Translations under genes and position numbers: made by a program
The notes under the pieces: generated by a model
What the model was told of the DNA's origin: nothing
Databases searched by the model: none
Seen by the model: only the letters and a program-made list of their open reading frames with translations
Shown here: positions 55,101-64,000 of the stretch, one piece after another
Position numbering within the stretch: the stretch's first letter is position 1
Layout of the letters: each line of letters opens with the position of its first letter
Assembly (NCBI RefSeq): GCF_000025705.1
Contig: NC_013959.1
Coordinates: 2,674,001-2,738,000 of the forward strand
DNA length: 64,000 nt
Reading direction: 5' to 3'
DNA from: Sideroxydans lithotrophicus ES-1
GTDB lineage: Bacteria > Pseudomonadota > Gammaproteobacteria > Burkholderiales > Gallionellaceae

Positions 55101-56393
55101 TTGGACGATTTTTCGCTGAACACGCTGTTCACCGTTCTACTCATCTTTCTGGTCCTGGCGGGTTTCTTCTCGGCCTCGGAGACCAGCATGATGGCGATCA
55201 ACCGCTATCGTCTCAGCCATCTGGTGCGCAAAGGCAACAAAAGCGCAAAACTCACCACCCGATTGCTGGCCCAAACCGACAAGCTGCTCGGCTCCATCCT
55301 GCTCGGCAGCACGTTGCTCAACGTTGCGGCTGCGACGCTGGCCGAGATCATCGTCCTGCGACTGTTTGGCCACGGTAACAACACTGCGGTACTGCTCGGT
55401 TCGCTGACCATCACTTTCGTGATCCTGATCTTCAGCGAGATCATGCCCAAGGTCATTGCAGCCAGCCATGCGGAACGCGTGGCCCTGCCTTCCAGTTATA
55501 TCCTGGCCGTCATCATCAAGCTGTTCTATCCGGTCGTATCCATCGCCACCGCGATGGTGCGCGGGATGTTGTGGTTATTGAGAATCAAGGTGCAGGCCGA
55601 CCACAGCCACCACAAACTGAGCCTGGAAGAATTACGCTCACTGGTATTGGAAGCAGGGAATTTCCTGCCGCGCAAGCATCAAAAGATGCTGCTGAACCTC
55701 GTCGATCTGGAACGCATCACGGTGAATGATGTGATGGTTCCGCGCAACCAGATCGAGGCGCTGGATATCGACACAGACCCGGCCGAATTGCGGCAACAGA
55801 TCATCACCTGCCACCACACGCTGTTGCCGGTGTATACGGAAACACCCAGCAATGTCATCGGTGTCTTGCACGTAAAGCGTGTATTGCCCCTGTTACTGGA
55901 AGCCGCGCTGGATATTTCGCAATTCCGGAACATCCTGCACGATCCCTATTTCATACCTTCCGACACACCCCTGCTTAAGCAGCTGCAACAATTCCAGGAA
56001 CGGCAGACGCGCATGGGGCTGGTGGTGGATGAATACGGCGAATTGCTCGGTCTGGTGACGCTGGAAAATATCCTGGAGGAGATCGTCGGCGATTTCACCA
56101 CGCAGTCTCCTGCACAGACCGGAAAATTCCTGCGCCAGGATGACGGCAGCCTGTTGCTGGAAGGAAGCACCAGCCTGCGGGAATTGAATCGCAAGCTGGG
56201 TCTGCATCTGCCTCTGGGGGAAGCCAAAACACTCAATGGGCTGATTCTCGAACACCTGCAGGACATACCCGAGGCTGGAACCAGCCTTAAAATTGGCGAC
56301 TATCCCATCGAGATCATCCAGACCCAGGATAGGGCGGTCAAAGTGGCGCGCCTGTTTCCCGCACAGAAACACCAGCCTTTACAAAGCGGGTAA
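55101..56393 (+). CDS. CNNM/CBS-domain transporter-associated protein (HlyC/CorC family)
   Basis: Protein of 430 residues starting at TTG 55101. An N-terminal CNNM (DUF21) domain with about four helices (GFFSASETSMMAINRYRL), two CBS domains (about 205-330; VNDVMVPRNQIEALD, RMGLVVDEYGELLGLVTLENILEEIVG) and a C-terminal CorC_HlyC domain. Probably involved in Mg2+ or other cation transport. The start codon is inferred from frame and family N-terminus. Confidence 0.88.
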   Translation: MDDFSLNTLFTVLLIFLVLAGFFSASETSMMAINRYRLSHLVRKGNKSAKLTTRLLAQTDKLLGSILLGSTLLNVAAATLAEIIVLRLFGHGNNTAVLLGSLTITFVILIFSEIMPKVIAASHAERVALPSSYILAVIIKLFYPVVSIATAMVRGMLWLLRIKVQADHSHHKLSLEELRSLVLEAGNFLPRKHQKMLLNLVDLERITVNDVMVPRNQIEALDIDTDPAELRQQIITCHHTLLPVYTETPSNVIGVLHVKRVLPLLLEAALDISQFRNILHDPYFIPSDTPLLKQLQQFQERQTRMGLVVDEYGELLGLVTLENILEEIVGDFTTQSPAQTGKFLRQDDGSLLLEGSTSLRELNRKLGLHLPLGEAKTLNGLILEHLQDIPEAGTSLKIGDYPIEIIQTQDRAVKVARLFPAQKHQPLQSG

Positions 56394-56497
56394 AGCCATG
56401 CATCATGCAAAAGCCCTTAATAATCTGAAGCATTGCGCATAAATTTTCATTTTTGGCAGGCAATTCGCCATGACGGCATCTGAATCGAGGTCACAGG

Positions 56498-57715
56498 ATG
56501 GCTACAGCAAGATCTGAAAAAACTAAAGAACAACAATATACCTGGGAAGGCAAGGATAAGGCTGGTAAAGCCGTCAAAGGCGAGATGCGCGGTGCGGGCG
56601 AGGCAAGCGTTTCCGCACACCTGCGCCGCCAGGGCATCACCGTCACCAAGATCAAGAAGAGTTCCACTGGCCGCGGCAAAGTCACCGAGAAAGATATCAC
56701 ACTGTTCACACGCCAACTGGCCACCATGCTGAAGTCGGGCGTACCCCTGCTGCAAGCCTTCGATATCGTCGGCAAAGGTCATGACAATCCTGCCGTCTCA
56801 CGCTTGCTGTTCGACATCAAAACCGACGTGGAGACCGGCAGCAGTCTGGAACAGTCGTTCCGCAAATTCCCGCTGTATTTTGACGACCTGTATTGCAATT
56901 TGCTCGGCGCTGGCGAAGCAGCCGGTATCCTGGACAGCCTGCTTGACCGCCTGGCGACCTACAAGGAAAAGATCCTTGCCATCAAGAGCAAGATCAAGTC
57001 CGCGCTGTTCTATCCGATCTCCATCATCGTCATCGCTTTTGTGATTACCGCAGTCATCATGATCTTCGTGATTCCGGCGTTCAAAGATCTTTTCTCCAAT
57101 TTTGGCGCAGACCTTCCCGGTCCTACGCTGGTCGTGATGGCCATTTCCGATTTCTTCGTGGCTTGGTGGTGGGCGATATTCGGCGGGGTCGGCGGAGCCG
57201 TGTACGGATTTTTCTACGCCTGGAAGCGCAACAAGACCATGCAACGGCGCATGGATCAGTTGATGCTCAAGATCCCGGTGTTCGGCCCGCTGGTACGCAA
57301 GGCTTCCATCGCACGCTGGTCGCGCACCCTGGCCACCATGTTTGCAGCTGGCGTGCCATTGGTCGAAGCGTTTGATTCGGTAGCAGGCGCCGCAGGTAAT
57401 GCGGTCTATTACGACGCGACCAAGGCCATTCAGCGTGAGGTGACTTCAGGTACCAGCCTCACTGTCGCCATGCAAAATACCGATGCCTTCCCCAGCATGG
57501 TGTTGCAGATGGTGGCCATCGGCGAAGAATCCGGCGCGCTGGACGCGATGCTCGGCAAGGTGGCCGATTTCTTCGAGGCGGAAGTCGACGATGCAGTCGA
57601 AGCGCTGTCCAGCCTGATGGAGCCAGTCATCATGGTGGTACTGGGCACGCTGATTGGCGGCATGGTGGTAGCCATGTATTTGCCGATCTTCAAAATGGGC
57701 CAGGCCGTCGGCTAA
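56498..57715 (+). CDS. pilC: Type IV pilus inner-membrane platform protein PilC
   Basis: GspF-family protein of 405 residues. Two homologous GspF domains (about 70-195 and 273-395), each followed by membrane helices; LFTRQLATMLKSGVPLLQAFDIV and WSRTLATMFAAGVPLVEAFDSVA (each given in part as family motifs) are the repeat. ATG 56498 follows AGGTCACAGG. pilB, normally upstream, is not in the window, so pilC is not in the complete pilBCD order. Confidence 0.94.
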   Translation: MATARSEKTKEQQYTWEGKDKAGKAVKGEMRGAGEASVSAHLRRQGITVTKIKKSSTGRGKVTEKDITLFTRQLATMLKSGVPLLQAFDIVGKGHDNPAVSRLLFDIKTDVETGSSLEQSFRKFPLYFDDLYCNLLGAGEAAGILDSLLDRLATYKEKILAIKSKIKSALFYPISIIVIAFVITAVIMIFVIPAFKDLFSNFGADLPGPTLVVMAISDFFVAWWWAIFGGVGGAVYGFFYAWKRNKTMQRRMDQLMLKIPVFGPLVRKASIARWSRTLATMFAAGVPLVEAFDSVAGAAGNAVYYDATKAIQREVTSGTSLTVAMQNTDAFPSMVLQMVAIGEESGALDAMLGKVADFFEAEVDDAVEALSSLMEPVIMVVLGTLIGGMVVAMYLPIFKMGQAVG

Positions 57716-57733
57716 GCAAATGACTCGTCAACT

Positions 57734-57759
57734 GGCGCGGCGCTGTCCGCGCCTTTTTT
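57734..57759 (+). terminator. Rho-independent terminator between pilC and pilD
   Basis: GGCGCGG and CCGCGCC flank loop CGCTGT and are followed by TTTTTT. It lies only 20 bp before the pilD start, so pilD needs its own promoter or read-through. Confidence 0.88.
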
Positions 57760-57778
57760 GTATATACAAGGTGATTCG

Positions 57779-58639
57779 ATGCTATTAATGCTGCAATCCT
57801 CCCCCATGGTTTTTGCCTTATTCGCCGGCATCATTGGATTGCTTGTAGGCAGTTTTCTCAACGTCGTCATCCATCGCCTGCCCAAGATGATGGAACGTGA
57901 CTGGCGCGCGCAATGCGCGGAGCTCAATGAGCAACCGGAGGAAAACGTTTCGCGCTACAACCTGCTGGTGCCGCGCTCTGCTTGTCCGCATTGCGGCCAC
58001 GCCATCGGTGCCACCGAAAATATACCGATACTGAGCTACCTGCTCCTGCGCGGCAAATGCAAAGGGTGCGGTGCCGCCATCTCTCCCCGCTATCCCATTG
58101 TCGAGGCGATCAGCGCGATCCTGAGCGCCTATGCCGCCTGGCATTTCGGCTTCGGCATGGCCGGGATCGCCGCCATCGTTTTCGTCTGGGCACTGATCGC
58201 ACTCACCTTCATCGACTTCGATACACAGCTGCTGCCGGACGACATCACGTTGCCGCTGCTATGGCTGGGCCTGCTGCTCAATCTCAATGGTGCTTTCACT
58301 TCGCTGCAGAATGCCGTCGTCGGTGCAACCCTGGGCTACCTCGCCTTGTGGGGCGTGTACTGGCTGTTCAAGCTTACTACCGGCAAGGAAGGCATGGGCT
58401 ATGGAGATTTCAAGCTGCTTGCCACCATAGGTGCATGGCTGGGCTGGACGATGCTGCCGCTGGTCATCCTGTTGTCCTCGCTGGTCGGTGCCGCGGTCGG
58501 CATCTCTCTCATCGTCTTCGCCAAACATGGCCGCCACATCCCGATCCCCTTCGGCCCTTACCTTGCTGGCGGCGGCCTGATCGCGCTGTTCTGGGGGCAG
58601 GCATTGACCCAAAGCTATCTGCAACTGCTGGCTCCGTGA
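57779..58639 (+). CDS. pilD: Prepilin leader peptidase/N-methyltransferase PilD
   Basis: Membrane enzyme of 286 residues from ATG 57779 (AAGGTG upstream). Zinc-site cysteines CPHCG and CKGCG (about 66-95), eight helices, and the catalytic aspartates in FIDFDTQLLPD and GMGYGDFKLLA. Processes pilins and type II secretion pseudopilins. Stop overlaps the coaE start. Confidence 0.95.
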   Translation: MLLMLQSSPMVFALFAGIIGLLVGSFLNVVIHRLPKMMERDWRAQCAELNEQPEENVSRYNLLVPRSACPHCGHAIGATENIPILSYLLLRGKCKGCGAAISPRYPIVEAISAILSAYAAWHFGFGMAGIAAIVFVWALIALTFIDFDTQLLPDDITLPLLWLGLLLNLNGAFTSLQNAVVGATLGYLALWGVYWLFKLTTGKEGMGYGDFKLLATIGAWLGWTMLPLVILLSSLVGAAVGISLIVFAKHGRHIPIPFGPYLAGGGLIALFWGQALTQSYLQLLAP

Positions 58640-59247
58640 ACTATCTGGTCGGATTGACTGGCGGCATCGGCAGCGGCAAAAGCACCGTCGCCGGCATGTT
58701 CGCCGAACTCGGTGCGCGTACCATCGACACCGACCTCATCGCCCACCAGCTGACCAAAGCTGACGGGGAGGCGATCGATGCGATACGCGCCTGCTTTGGG
58801 GAGCACTATATCGCCGCCGACGGCAGTCTGGATCGGGGAGCTATGCGCAAGCTGGTCTTCGCCAACCCGGAAGAAAAGCAGCGCCTGGAAACCATCCTGC
58901 ATCCGCTCATCCTCGCACAGGCCAGGCAGCAGGCAGCATCACCCACCGACGCGCCTTACACACTGGTCGTCGTCCCCCTGCTGTTCGAAAGCGGACGTTA
59001 CCGCGACTGGTTGCAACGCATCATTACCGTGGATTGTTCCGAGGAAGCCCAGATATCCCGCGCCATGCAGCGCAGCAGCCTGGACGAAGCCGCGATCCGG
59101 GCGATCATGGCGCAACAGGTCCGCCGTTCCGAGCGAACGAAGCTTGCCGATGAAGTCATCCACAACGATGGCAGCCTGGACGACCTGAAATTGCAGGTCG
59201 TCGGAATACATCGCCGTTTGTCGTCAATGGCCGATGAAAGCGATTGA
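58636..59247 (+). CDS. coaE: Dephospho-CoA kinase
   Basis: Protein of 203 residues from GTG 58636, which overlaps the pilD stop. Walker A GLTGGIGSGKSTVAGMF, then DTDLIAHQLT, VVPLLFESG and the lid region QRSSLDEAAIRAIMAQQ. Final step of coenzyme A synthesis. The pilD-coaE-zapD-yacG order is common in proteobacteria. Confidence 0.94.
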   Translation: MNYLVGLTGGIGSGKSTVAGMFAELGARTIDTDLIAHQLTKADGEAIDAIRACFGEHYIAADGSLDRGAMRKLVFANPEEKQRLETILHPLILAQARQQAASPTDAPYTLVVVPLLFESGRYRDWLQRIITVDCSEEAQISRAMQRSSLDEAAIRAIMAQQVRRSERTKLADEVIHNDGSLDDLKLQVVGIHRRLSSMADESD

Positions 59248-59308
59248 CGATACGCTGCGCTGCCTTTAATCTTTCGCATCCGATAAATCCAGTCCCGGAC
59301 AGGCGAAT

Positions 59309-60067
59309 GTGATCAGTTACGAGTTTCCTCTCAACGAACGAGTTCGTACCCTGCTGCGTCTGGAGGACCTCTTCTTCCGCATCAAGCGCTTCATCGATAG
59401 CGACGAGAGCCCGGATCATCATGCTGCTCTGGGCGTGCTTTTCGAGATACTGGAAGTCGCCTGTCGCGCCGATCTCAAATCCGACCTGTTACAGGAACTG
59501 GAACGCCAGAAAAAAGCGCTGAATGCGTTGCACAATAATCCGGAGATCCTCGAAGACGCGCTGGATGCAGTATTGAGCGAGATCGAGGGGGCCAGCACCC
59601 GGCTGCTCGGCATGAACGGCAAGATCGGCCAACACTTGCGCGATGACGAGTGGCTGATGGCGATCAAACAGCGCGCCTGCATCCCCGGCGGGGTATGCGA
59701 GTTCGACCTTCCCTCCTATCATTACTGGCAGCATCAGAGTGCCGAACACCGGCGCCAGAACCTGATTGCCTGGTTGAGCCCAATGCTGCCGTTACGTGAC
59801 GGCATCACCATTCTCCTCAAGCTACTGCGCGAAAACGGCAAAGTGCATCACTTCACGGCCTTTCACGGCAGCTTCCAGCAAATGCAAGGCGGTCGCGTAG
59901 CCCAGATGCTGCGCATATCGCTTGATTCCGAACTGCTCTGCATCCCCGAGGTCAGCGCCAACAAATACGCCCTCAACATCCGCTTTGTCGAAGCGAAATA
60001 CGCAGCCAAGACCGCGCTCTACAATCACGATGTCGCGTTCGACCTGACTTTCTGTTCGCTGCAATGA
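59309..60067 (+). CDS. zapD: Cell division protein ZapD
   Basis: Protein of 252 residues, GTG start at 59309. N-terminus [21 protein letters not shown] is diagnostic for ZapD (DUF1342), which cross-links FtsZ filaments at the division ring. Overlaps yacG by 4 bp. Confidence 0.93.
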   Translation: MISYEFPLNERVRTLLRLEDLFFRIKRFIDSDESPDHHAALGVLFEILEVACRADLKSDLLQELERQKKALNALHNNPEILEDALDAVLSEIEGASTRLLGMNGKIGQHLRDDEWLMAIKQRACIPGGVCEFDLPSYHYWQHQSAEHRRQNLIAWLSPMLPLRDGITILLKLLRENGKVHHFTAFHGSFQQMQGGRVAQMLRISLDSELLCIPEVSANKYALNIRFVEAKYAAKTALYNHDVAFDLTFCSLQ

Positions 60068-60249
60068 GCAAACCGCCGATCGTCACCTGCCCGAACTGCG
60101 GCAAAGAAATGGTATGGGACACCAGCAACCGTTTCCGTCCTTTCTGCAGCGAACGCTGCAAACTCATCGATCTGGGAAAGTGGGCGAACGAGGAATATCG
60201 CGTTGAGCAACGCGAGCAGGATCCGCCAGGATCGGATCACCAAGCCTGA
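60064..60249 (+). CDS. yacG: DNA gyrase inhibitor YacG
   Basis: Zinc protein of 61 residues with CPNCG and CSERCK supplying the four cysteine ligands, and [14 protein letters not shown]. Binds GyrB and limits gyrase action. Its 3' end overlaps the convergent Nudix-ThiE gene by 13 bp. Confidence 0.92.
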   Translation: MSKPPIVTCPNCGKEMVWDTSNRFRPFCSERCKLIDLGKWANEEYRVEQREQDPPGSDHQA

Positions 60250-61175
60250 CGCAGCAGGGATATCCCATGTGCACCGTGCTGCCATGCCATCTGCATGTCG
60301 GCTTGCGACAGGCCACCCAGGGCATACACCGGGATAGTCGAACCGCCGGCCAACGCGGCGAATCTTTCCCAGCCCAGATACGACGCACCAAGATGGGATC
60401 GGGTCGGCAGCACTGGCGAGAGCAATGCGAAATCGCAGCCCAATGCTTCCGCACGACGCAACTCTTCCGCATTGTGGCAGGAAGCCGCACACCAGTCGAT
60501 TGCCGGACGCAGCTTCAATGCCGCAAGCTGGGACGAAGTCAGTTGCACCCCGTCCGCGCCCACTTCCCGTGCCATCTCGATATCGCCGTTGAGCAGCACT
60601 CGCGCGCCCCGAGCGTGCGCCAGCGCCACCACTTTGAGTGCAAGTTCGCGCAATCGATCGCGGGAGAGGTCTTTTTCGCGCACCTGAATTAGCTGCAGCC
60701 CGTCATCCAGCCTGGCTTCCAGCTTCAGCAAAAATTGCTCCGTACCCAGCTCGGCGGCATTGCTGATGGCATATAACGCAGGCAATGTCAGGGCGCGCAG
60801 GATGGGTGTATTGGCTGGAAGGACAGGATCGACCAGGACCCCGGCCGGATGTTGCCAGGAAAATTGCTGGCCCTCATGCGGGTGCAGTTCGCCTGTCCAT
60901 GTCGTCACGCGGAAGAAATTCAGGTGCACCGTCGCATGCGGGTAGGTAAATACGCGGGTGAGCCATGGATAAGCGGTTTGGACTGTGATACCCAGTTCTT
61001 CATGCAGTTCGCGCACCAGTGCGTCATGTGCGGTTTCACCCGGTTCGATCTTGCCGCCGGGAAACTCCCAATAACCAGCCCAGATTTTACCGGGAGGACG
61101 TTGCGCAAGCAGGAAAGAACCATCCGGTCGCTGCAAAACTGCCGCCGAGACTTCTATACATTTATTTTCCGGCAT
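60237..61175 (-). CDS. Nudix (MutT-like) hydrolase fused to ThiE-like domain
   Basis: Protein of 312 residues. N-terminal Nudix domain (1-130) with a full Nudix box [24 protein letters not shown] (given in part; GKIEPGET...RELHEELG), as in 8-oxo-dGTP hydrolase MutT. The C-terminal half (about 145-312) resembles thiamine-phosphate synthase TenI/ThiE ([40 protein letters not shown]). This fusion recurs in proteobacteria; whether the ThiE half is active is uncertain. Overlaps the DUF815 gene by 14 bp. Confidence 0.88.
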   Translation of the reverse strand: MPENKCIEVSAAVLQRPDGSFLLAQRPPGKIWAGYWEFPGGKIEPGETAHDALVRELHEELGITVQTAYPWLTRVFTYPHATVHLNFFRVTTWTGELHPHEGQQFSWQHPAGVLVDPVLPANTPILRALTLPALYAISNAAELGTEQFLLKLEARLDDGLQLIQVREKDLSRDRLRELALKVVALAHARGARVLLNGDIEMAREVGADGVQLTSSQLAALKLRPAIDWCAASCHNAEELRRAEALGCDFALLSPVLPTRSHLGASYLGWERFAALAGGSTIPVYALGGLSQADMQMAWQHGAHGISLLRQAW

Positions 61176-62025
61176 GTCGTCCGCACCAGTCCCTCGCGAA
61201 CTGTCCCGCCACTCTTCCGCTCCGCGAACCTCGCATCAACGACCACTGCAGCGCCGCCGTCCGCACCTCATCAGTAAGCCCCTGCTTCCAGCCATGATGC
61301 GCCAGCCAATGCGTCGCCACCACCAGATACTCATCCTGCGTGAACGGATAGAACGAGATCCACAAACCGAACCGCTCCGACAGCGACACCTTCTCTTCCA
61401 CGCTTTCTGCAGGGTGCACTTCGTCGCCGACATATTGGGTAGCCAGATTGTCCTGCATGGATTGCGGCATCAGATGGCGACGGTTCGAGGTCGCGTAGAT
61501 GAGGAGATTGTCGGAAAAAGCCACGAGATCGCCGTCCAGCGCAGCTTTCAGCGATTGGTAACCGGGTTCGTCGGCATTGAAGGAGAGGTCGTCGCAATAG
61601 AGAAGGAAGCGTTCAGCGCGTCCCTGCACCAGCCCGACGATGTGCGACAGATCGATCAAACCCTGCTTGTCGATCTGGATCACGCGCAGGCCTTGTCCGG
61701 CGTATTCATTCAGCAGTGCCTTGACCAGCGACGACTTGCCCGTGCCGCGCGCGCCGGAGAGCAACACGTTGTTCGCCGTACCGCCGCGCACGAATTGCAG
61801 CGTGTTCTGCTGGATGCGCTGCTTCTGGTTGTCGATGCCGAACAGGTCGGAGAGAGCGATGCGCTGGAAATTGGGGACCGGATGCAGCGTGCGTTGCTGG
61901 TGGTCCCAGCGGAAAGCGGCGGCGGATTGCCAATCGGGTGCTTGCGGCTGCGCGCCGGGCAGGATGTTTTCCAGGCGGGAAAGCAGGCCTTCGCCGCGGG
62001 TGAGGAATTTGTCCAGCTTGTCCAT
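61162..62025 (-). CDS. DUF815-family AAA ATPase
   Basis: Protein of 287 residues with Walker A GARGTGKSSLVKALLNEY, Walker B FLLYCDDLSFN and a sensor region IYATSNRRHLMP. The family is widespread next to argJ/mutT in betaproteobacteria but has no firm function. An in-frame Met slightly downstream of 62025 is not needed. Confidence 0.88.
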   Translation of the reverse strand: MDKLDKFLTRGEGLLSRLENILPGAQPQAPDWQSAAAFRWDHQQRTLHPVPNFQRIALSDLFGIDNQKQRIQQNTLQFVRGGTANNVLLSGARGTGKSSLVKALLNEYAGQGLRVIQIDKQGLIDLSHIVGLVQGRAERFLLYCDDLSFNADEPGYQSLKAALDGDLVAFSDNLLIYATSNRRHLMPQSMQDNLATQYVGDEVHPAESVEEKVSLSERFGLWISFYPFTQDEYLVVATHWLAHHGWKQGLTDEVRTAALQWSLMRGSRSGRVAGQFARDWCGRHAGK

Positions 62026-62062
62026 AGAACCTCTTCAGCATCTCCCATGCGGGAGCTGTAAA

Positions 62063-63280
62063 TCAACTTCTATAGCTCGCGTTGATCTTCACGTAGTCGT
62101 AAGAAAAATCACAAGTCCATAATGTCGCGTTCACCGTCCCGCGATCCAGCACCACGCGGATGGTGATGTCGCTCTGCTGCATCACGCGTTGACCATCTTC
62201 CTCCCGGTAACTGTTCGCGCGCCCGCCGTTCTCGGCCACCAGCACTTCGTCGAGATACAGCTTCAATTTCTCCACGTCGAGGTCGCCTACGCCCGCATAA
62301 CCGATTGCCGCGAGGATACGGCCAAGGTTGGGGTCGGAGGCGAAGAAAGCGGTCTTGACCAGCGGAGAATGGGCGATGGCATAGCCGATCTTCTTGCATT
62401 CGGCTGCATCCTTGCCGCCTTCGATCTTGATGGTGATGAACTTGGTCGCCCCCTCGCCGTCGCGCACGATTGCTTGCGCCAACGCGGTGGCGACCTCGGT
62501 GACGGCGGCTTGCATGGCGGCGAGGTTCGCGGCATCGATGACTGCACCGCTCTTGCCGGTAGCGATCAGCATCAGCGCGTCGTTAGTGGAAGTGTCGCCG
62601 TCCACGGTGATGCAGTTGAATGAACGGTTGGCGGCCTCGCTCACCATCTGCTGCAGCAGCGGTTGTGCGATGGCCGCATCGGTGGCGATGTAGCCCAGCA
62701 TGGTGGCCATGTTGGGATGGATCATGCCGGAGCCCTTGGACATGCCGGTGACGGTAACCGTCTTGCCGCCGATCTGCACCTGCTTCGACACGGCCTTGGC
62801 AACAATATCGGTGGTCATGATGGCGTGTGCGGCATCGAACCAGTTGTCGGTCTTCAGACTGGCGATCGCTTGCGGCATGCCGGCGACGATCTTGCCGACC
62901 GGCAGCAGCTCCATGATGACGCCGGTGGAATACGGCAGCACCTGTTCGGGCAAACAGCCCAGCAATTTGGCCAGCTCGATGCAGGTGGTATGAGCGGCCT
63001 GCATGCCCTGTTCACCGGTGCCAGCATTGGCATTGCCGGTGTTGATCACCAGTGCCCGGATCCCCTTGCCGGCAGCAAGATGATTGCGTGCCACGGTGAC
63101 CGGGGCGGCACAGAAACGATTGGTAGTGAACACGCCCGCGACGGTCGCGCCTTCATCCAGCCTGATGACCAGCAGGTCCTTGCGGTCTGCACGCTTGACA
63201 CCCGCCTCAGCGGTACCTAGAGAAACGCCCGCAACAGGCAACAGTTGTGCCGCGACGGGCGCTGAGAGATTCACCGGCAT
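62063..63280 (-). CDS. argJ: Glutamate N-acetyltransferase/amino-acid N-acetyltransferase ArgJ
   Basis: Protein of 405 residues in arginine synthesis, moving the acetyl group from N-acetylornithine to glutamate. It is autocleaved before Thr in [20 protein letters not shown]. Other blocks: [15 protein letters not shown] and [13 protein letters not shown]. Ends with the conserved INASYRS tail. Confidence 0.95.
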   Translation of the reverse strand: MPVNLSAPVAAQLLPVAGVSLGTAEAGVKRADRKDLLVIRLDEGATVAGVFTTNRFCAAPVTVARNHLAAGKGIRALVINTGNANAGTGEQGMQAAHTTCIELAKLLGCLPEQVLPYSTGVIMELLPVGKIVAGMPQAIASLKTDNWFDAAHAIMTTDIVAKAVSKQVQIGGKTVTVTGMSKGSGMIHPNMATMLGYIATDAAIAQPLLQQMVSEAANRSFNCITVDGDTSTNDALMLIATGKSGAVIDAANLAAMQAAVTEVATALAQAIVRDGEGATKFITIKIEGGKDAAECKKIGYAIAHSPLVKTAFFASDPNLGRILAAIGYAGVGDLDVEKLKLYLDEVLVAENGGRANSYREEDGQRVMQQSDITIRVVLDRGTVNATLWTCDFSYDYVKINASYRS

Positions 63281-63292
63281 TGCAGACTTCCT

Positions 63293-63790
63293 TTAGTAAC
63301 GGCCACCCGTTTGATGGATGTAGTTGGTCATCTCTACGGATTGCATGTTCATGCGGCGCACGATGCCATGCGTATGCCGGACGATACCGCGCATCACGTA
63401 ATACACGATGGCGGGCTGCGTGTTCAACAGGGATTCAAACTTGGAACGCTCCAGAACCAGCACCTTGCTATCCGTCTTGGCTATGGTCGTAGCACTGATT
63501 TGCGCGACATTCCCGCCCACGAAAGTGATGATCCCCGCCAAATCACCCGGCTGGAGCAGATGCAAGATCGCCTGTTCACCGCCGACGTTAGCAGTCGCCT
63601 CGACTTCGCCGCTGGCCAGGATGATCAATGCGTTCTTCAATCGGTCATTGCCGGGCTGTACCAGCACGTCGCCTGCCTTGTAATCCTTGACCTCGATGAT
63701 ACGCGCCAGCGATTCGATCTCGGCATCGCGCAATTCCTCCGTGAGCGTGGAGTTATGCAAGGTTTGTATGATCAAGTCTTCTTTTGTCAT
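63293..63790 (-). CDS. Cyclic-nucleotide-binding-domain protein without DNA-binding domain
   Basis: Protein of 165 residues from ATG 63790 (GGGGG site upstream). Residues 25-135 form a cNMP-binding fold (YKAGDVLVQPGNDRLKNALIILASGEVE, LLQPGDLAGIITF). No helix-turn-helix follows, so it is not a Crp-type regulator; the C-terminus is a short helix and polar tail. The phosphate-binding cassette RAA motif is not evident, so ligand binding is doubtful. Confidence 0.8.
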   Translation of the reverse strand: MTKEDLIIQTLHNSTLTEELRDAEIESLARIIEVKDYKAGDVLVQPGNDRLKNALIILASGEVEATANVGGEQAILHLLQPGDLAGIITFVGGNVAQISATTIAKTDSKVLVLERSKFESLLNTQPAIVYYVMRGIVRHTHGIVRRMNMQSVEMTNYIHQTGGRY

Positions 63791-63816
63791 TCTCGAATCC
63801 CCCGGAAGTTGGTGCA

Positions 63817-64000
63817 TCAGTTCAATCTGCCATGGCACTGCTTGTATTTTTTTCCCGAACCGCAAGGACAGGGGTCGTTACGCCCGATCTTTTCACTGCC
63901 GCGCACGAATGGTTTGTGTTCATCCGCCTGCTGTTCAGTTTGCCCCAGCGCCTCGTCATAATCCGCATGATGATACTGCACATTTTCCGGGGCGTGGGGC
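63817..64000 (-). CDS. secA: Preprotein translocase ATPase SecA, C-terminal end (partial)
   Basis: Only the last 60 codons are inside the window, running in from the right edge to the stop at 63817-63819. The residues [26 protein letters not shown] form the SecA C-terminal zinc-binding domain (CxCx8CH) that binds SecB. The ATPase core lies to the right. Confidence 0.95.
   Translation of the reverse strand, partial: PHAPENVQYHHADYDEALGQTEQQADEHKPFVRGSEKIGRNDPCPCGSGKKYKQCHGRLN

Overview
The window looks like chromosomal DNA of a betaproteobacterium, most likely of the Nitrosomonadales/Gallionellaceae type. This is an inference from gene content: a zapB-like/zapA/6S RNA block, a solitary BtuM under a B12 riboswitch, pilS/pilR and pilC/pilD/coaE/zapD/yacG blocks, an ArgJ/SecA neighbourhood and many respiratory cytochromes. 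No plasmid, phage or insertion sequence is visible, and no tRNA or rRNA gene was recognised.

Layout. 1-2.1 kb: the 5' two thirds of nrdA behind a pair of NrdR boxes. 2.2-5.9 kb: ampD, the sigma-54 regulator pair pilR/pilS and a small PP0621-type protein. 6-8.4 kb: a small coiled-coil protein and a large membrane protein of mannosyltransferase-like design. 8.6-25.1 kb: a large respiratory island (below). 25.2-32.7 kb: one long minus-strand molybdenum-cofactor operon (mog, moeA, a possible 48-aa ORF, mobA, mobB, moaE, moaD, moaC, moeB, moaA) with tatA and apbC/mrp at its upstream end. 32.9-37.4 kb: NlpC/P60 lipoprotein, mltB, trxB, Smr protein, ahpC and a bacteriohemerythrin with a sigma-54 promoter. 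37.4-42.2 kb: msbA, btuM and btuB behind a cobalamin riboswitch. 42.3-45.6 kb: zapB-like, zapA, 6S RNA, EVE protein, TauE-type exporter and a second CcoG with a Cys-rich tail. 45.6-50.6 kb: a Liv-type ABC transporter interrupted by a 14-unit 9-bp minisatellite. 50.7-64 kb: two small cytochromes c, an orphan ParA, ilvD, lgt, corC-like, pilC, pilD, coaE, zapD, yacG, a Nudix-ThiE fusion, a DUF815 ATPase, argJ, a cyclic-nucleotide-domain protein and the 3' end of secA.

The island at 8.6-25.1 kb is the notable part. Its core (17.8-21.5 kb, minus strand) encodes a cbb3-like heme-copper oxidase: a CcoN with all expected histidines and the active-site tyrosine, a CcoO-like mono-heme cytochrome with an insertion of about 120 residues, and a CcoP-like subunit with no heme motif. 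A second minus-strand operon (9.4-17.5 kb) adds a CcoS-like protein, another membrane cytochrome c, a membrane-anchored SUMF1-fold protein without the FGE cysteines, several small membrane proteins, a membrane/spermidine-synthase-like/TPR fusion, CcoG, a heme-free CcoP-like paralog and a FixH/YtkA-like lipoprotein. Plus-strand units (8.6-9.4 and 21.9-25.1 kb) add a diheme cytochrome c, a membrane cytochrome c, a thioredoxin-like lipoprotein and two stand-alone four-helix proteins that resemble the last helices of CcoN with its HxH heme-ligand motif. At least four untracked peptides of 34-36 residues are interspersed. Two plus-strand transcription units share 11-bp tandem repeats in their leaders, suggesting co-regulation by one PhoB/OmpR-type regulator.
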